From: Asterias amurensis
Lineage: Eukaryota > Echinodermata > Asteroidea > Forcipulatida > Asteriidae
DNA length: 64,000 nucleotides
Assembly (NCBI RefSeq): GCF_032118995.1
Contig: NC_092661.1
Span: 1,366,501-1,430,500, forward strand
Reading direction: 5' to 3'
Positions 63,227-64,000 of this stretch are shown one piece after another. Under the pieces are notes generated by a model, which worked only from the letters and a program-made list of their open reading frames with translations, had not been told where the DNA came from and did not search any database. Each line of letters begins with the position of its first letter. Within the stretch, counting starts at the first letter, position 1. Position numbers and translations under genes: made by a program.

Positions 63227-63648
63227 CAGGAGCAAGTTCGAGCGCGCACAAATAGTCCACAAGTGGTCGACCACAGACTAGCAACGCACATGCGCAGTGA
63301 CGTACTCACCCGAACGACTCGTTGGTAGTCTAGTCAACCTTCCACCTTTTCGCTAATAATAATAATGAACCATTTTTGTAGAGCGCATATTACAATCACA
63401 GAGAAGTCCCTATGCGCTTTGAGATGAAAACAAAAGAGAAGTAAAAGCTAAAGTGTCACTGGTTCCCTTCTGCGCTTAACACATGTTAGAATGGAACATG
63501 CTGTTGGGACCCGTGAAGAAACCATGGGCTCGAGGCTGGTTCCAAATGGTCGACCACAGTAGTCAACCAATGGTCGACCAGCATGGGTTCGAGTCAAAAT
63601 GGTCAACCTTTAGTTAACCATAGTGCACACTCGAACTTGCTCCAGGTA
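63227..63648. mobile_element. MITE-like inverted repeat with GTCGACC words
   Basis: 'ggagcaagttcgagcgcgca' at the left and 'tgcacactcgaacttgctcc' at the right are inverted ends. Next to them lie 'gtggtcgaccacag' and several 'aatggtcgacca' words. A (TAA)n start and a 'tagagcgcatattacaa' block inside suggest another nested element. Confidence 0.8.
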
Positions 63649-64000
63649 GCGGCCATCGTTTCGGTTGGGCGCATGCATGTGTCCAGTCGTAAAGAAAGAA
63701 GTTCTTTGTTTACGAATACCATTATTTTTTGCTTTTGTCCCAACAAATGAACTGGACAAGAAGACATGACAATTAATTCTCAGTTCTCTTACTTAAAGTT
63801 GTTTTCTCATTGCACACTTTTGTTGTGTATACTTTTTAATTGCTTTCACAATGTTTACAAAGTAAGTGGCTTTACAAAATAAGAAAGCCTTCACCTGGGT
63901 TTTTAAACAGTTAAAACAGAGGTAAAAACCAATAACCCATCACTGATGTGATTAAGTGATGAATACAATATTATTATTACTGTTAGTAATGAGAACAGAA

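Larger units (their letters stand above)
53375..64000. other. CEP126 3' flank and gene-free repeat region
   Basis: No coding exon recognised beyond CEP126. The first 1.5 kb is likely 3' UTR (candidate AATAAA at 54924-54929) and contains a family F block (53622-53790) and a SINE G copy. The rest holds MITEs (54253, 55393, 55555, 55985), the 57514-61659 long inverted repeat, and MITEs at 62148, 62311 and 63227. I see nothing beyond low-complexity sequence in 56.1-57.4 kb and 61.7-62.1 kb. Confidence 0.6.

Overview
The window is animal nuclear DNA: GT-AG introns of 0.2 to 4.2 kb, no operons, and a very high load of short hairpin transposons and tRNA-derived SINEs. The protein sequences look deuterostome. 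The mix of palindromic element families suggests an echinoderm to me (sea star, sea cucumber or relative). That is an inference from memory of such repeats, not from a database search.

Four protein-coding genes can be assembled exon by exon with consistent splice phases. (1) NPAT, minus strand, 1-6715: start codon, LisH domain and 11 coding exons are present, and the 3' end runs off the left edge. (2) A Polycomb Scm/SCMH1-type protein, plus strand, 12842-18867: two MBT repeats, the SLED domain and a C-terminal SAM domain; the exon carrying the start codon was not found. (3) A monocarboxylate-transporter-family gene closest to MCT8/MCT10 (SLC16A2/SLC16A10), plus strand, 28317-35086, 4 coding exons, 580 codons. 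(4) A CEP126 (KIAA1377) orthologue, plus strand, 43165-53374, 8 coding exons, 1050 codons.

Between and inside the genes: 6.7-12.8 kb holds the divergent NPAT/Scm 5' flanks, with a 9-bp-TSD hairpin element and two inverted copies of one hAT-like element (8-bp TSDs) carrying CTCF-like motifs. 18.9-28.3 kb and 35.1-43.2 kb are gene-free apart from untranslated flanks and are full of hairpin elements. 53.4-64 kb is gene-free and dominated by a 4.1-kb TTAA-flanked long inverted repeat, each arm built of tandem 576-bp units with an RFX X-box-like motif per full unit.

The genes act in different processes: histone-gene transcription in S phase (NPAT), Polycomb silencing (Scm), small-molecule transport (MCT8/10-like) and centrosome/cilium biology (CEP126). 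I see no shared pathway. The most interesting signals are regulatory or structural: X-box motifs upstream of a ciliary gene and again inside a foldback-like element, convergent CTCF-like sites carried by a transposon pair, and two splice-site duplications flanking insertions in CEP126.
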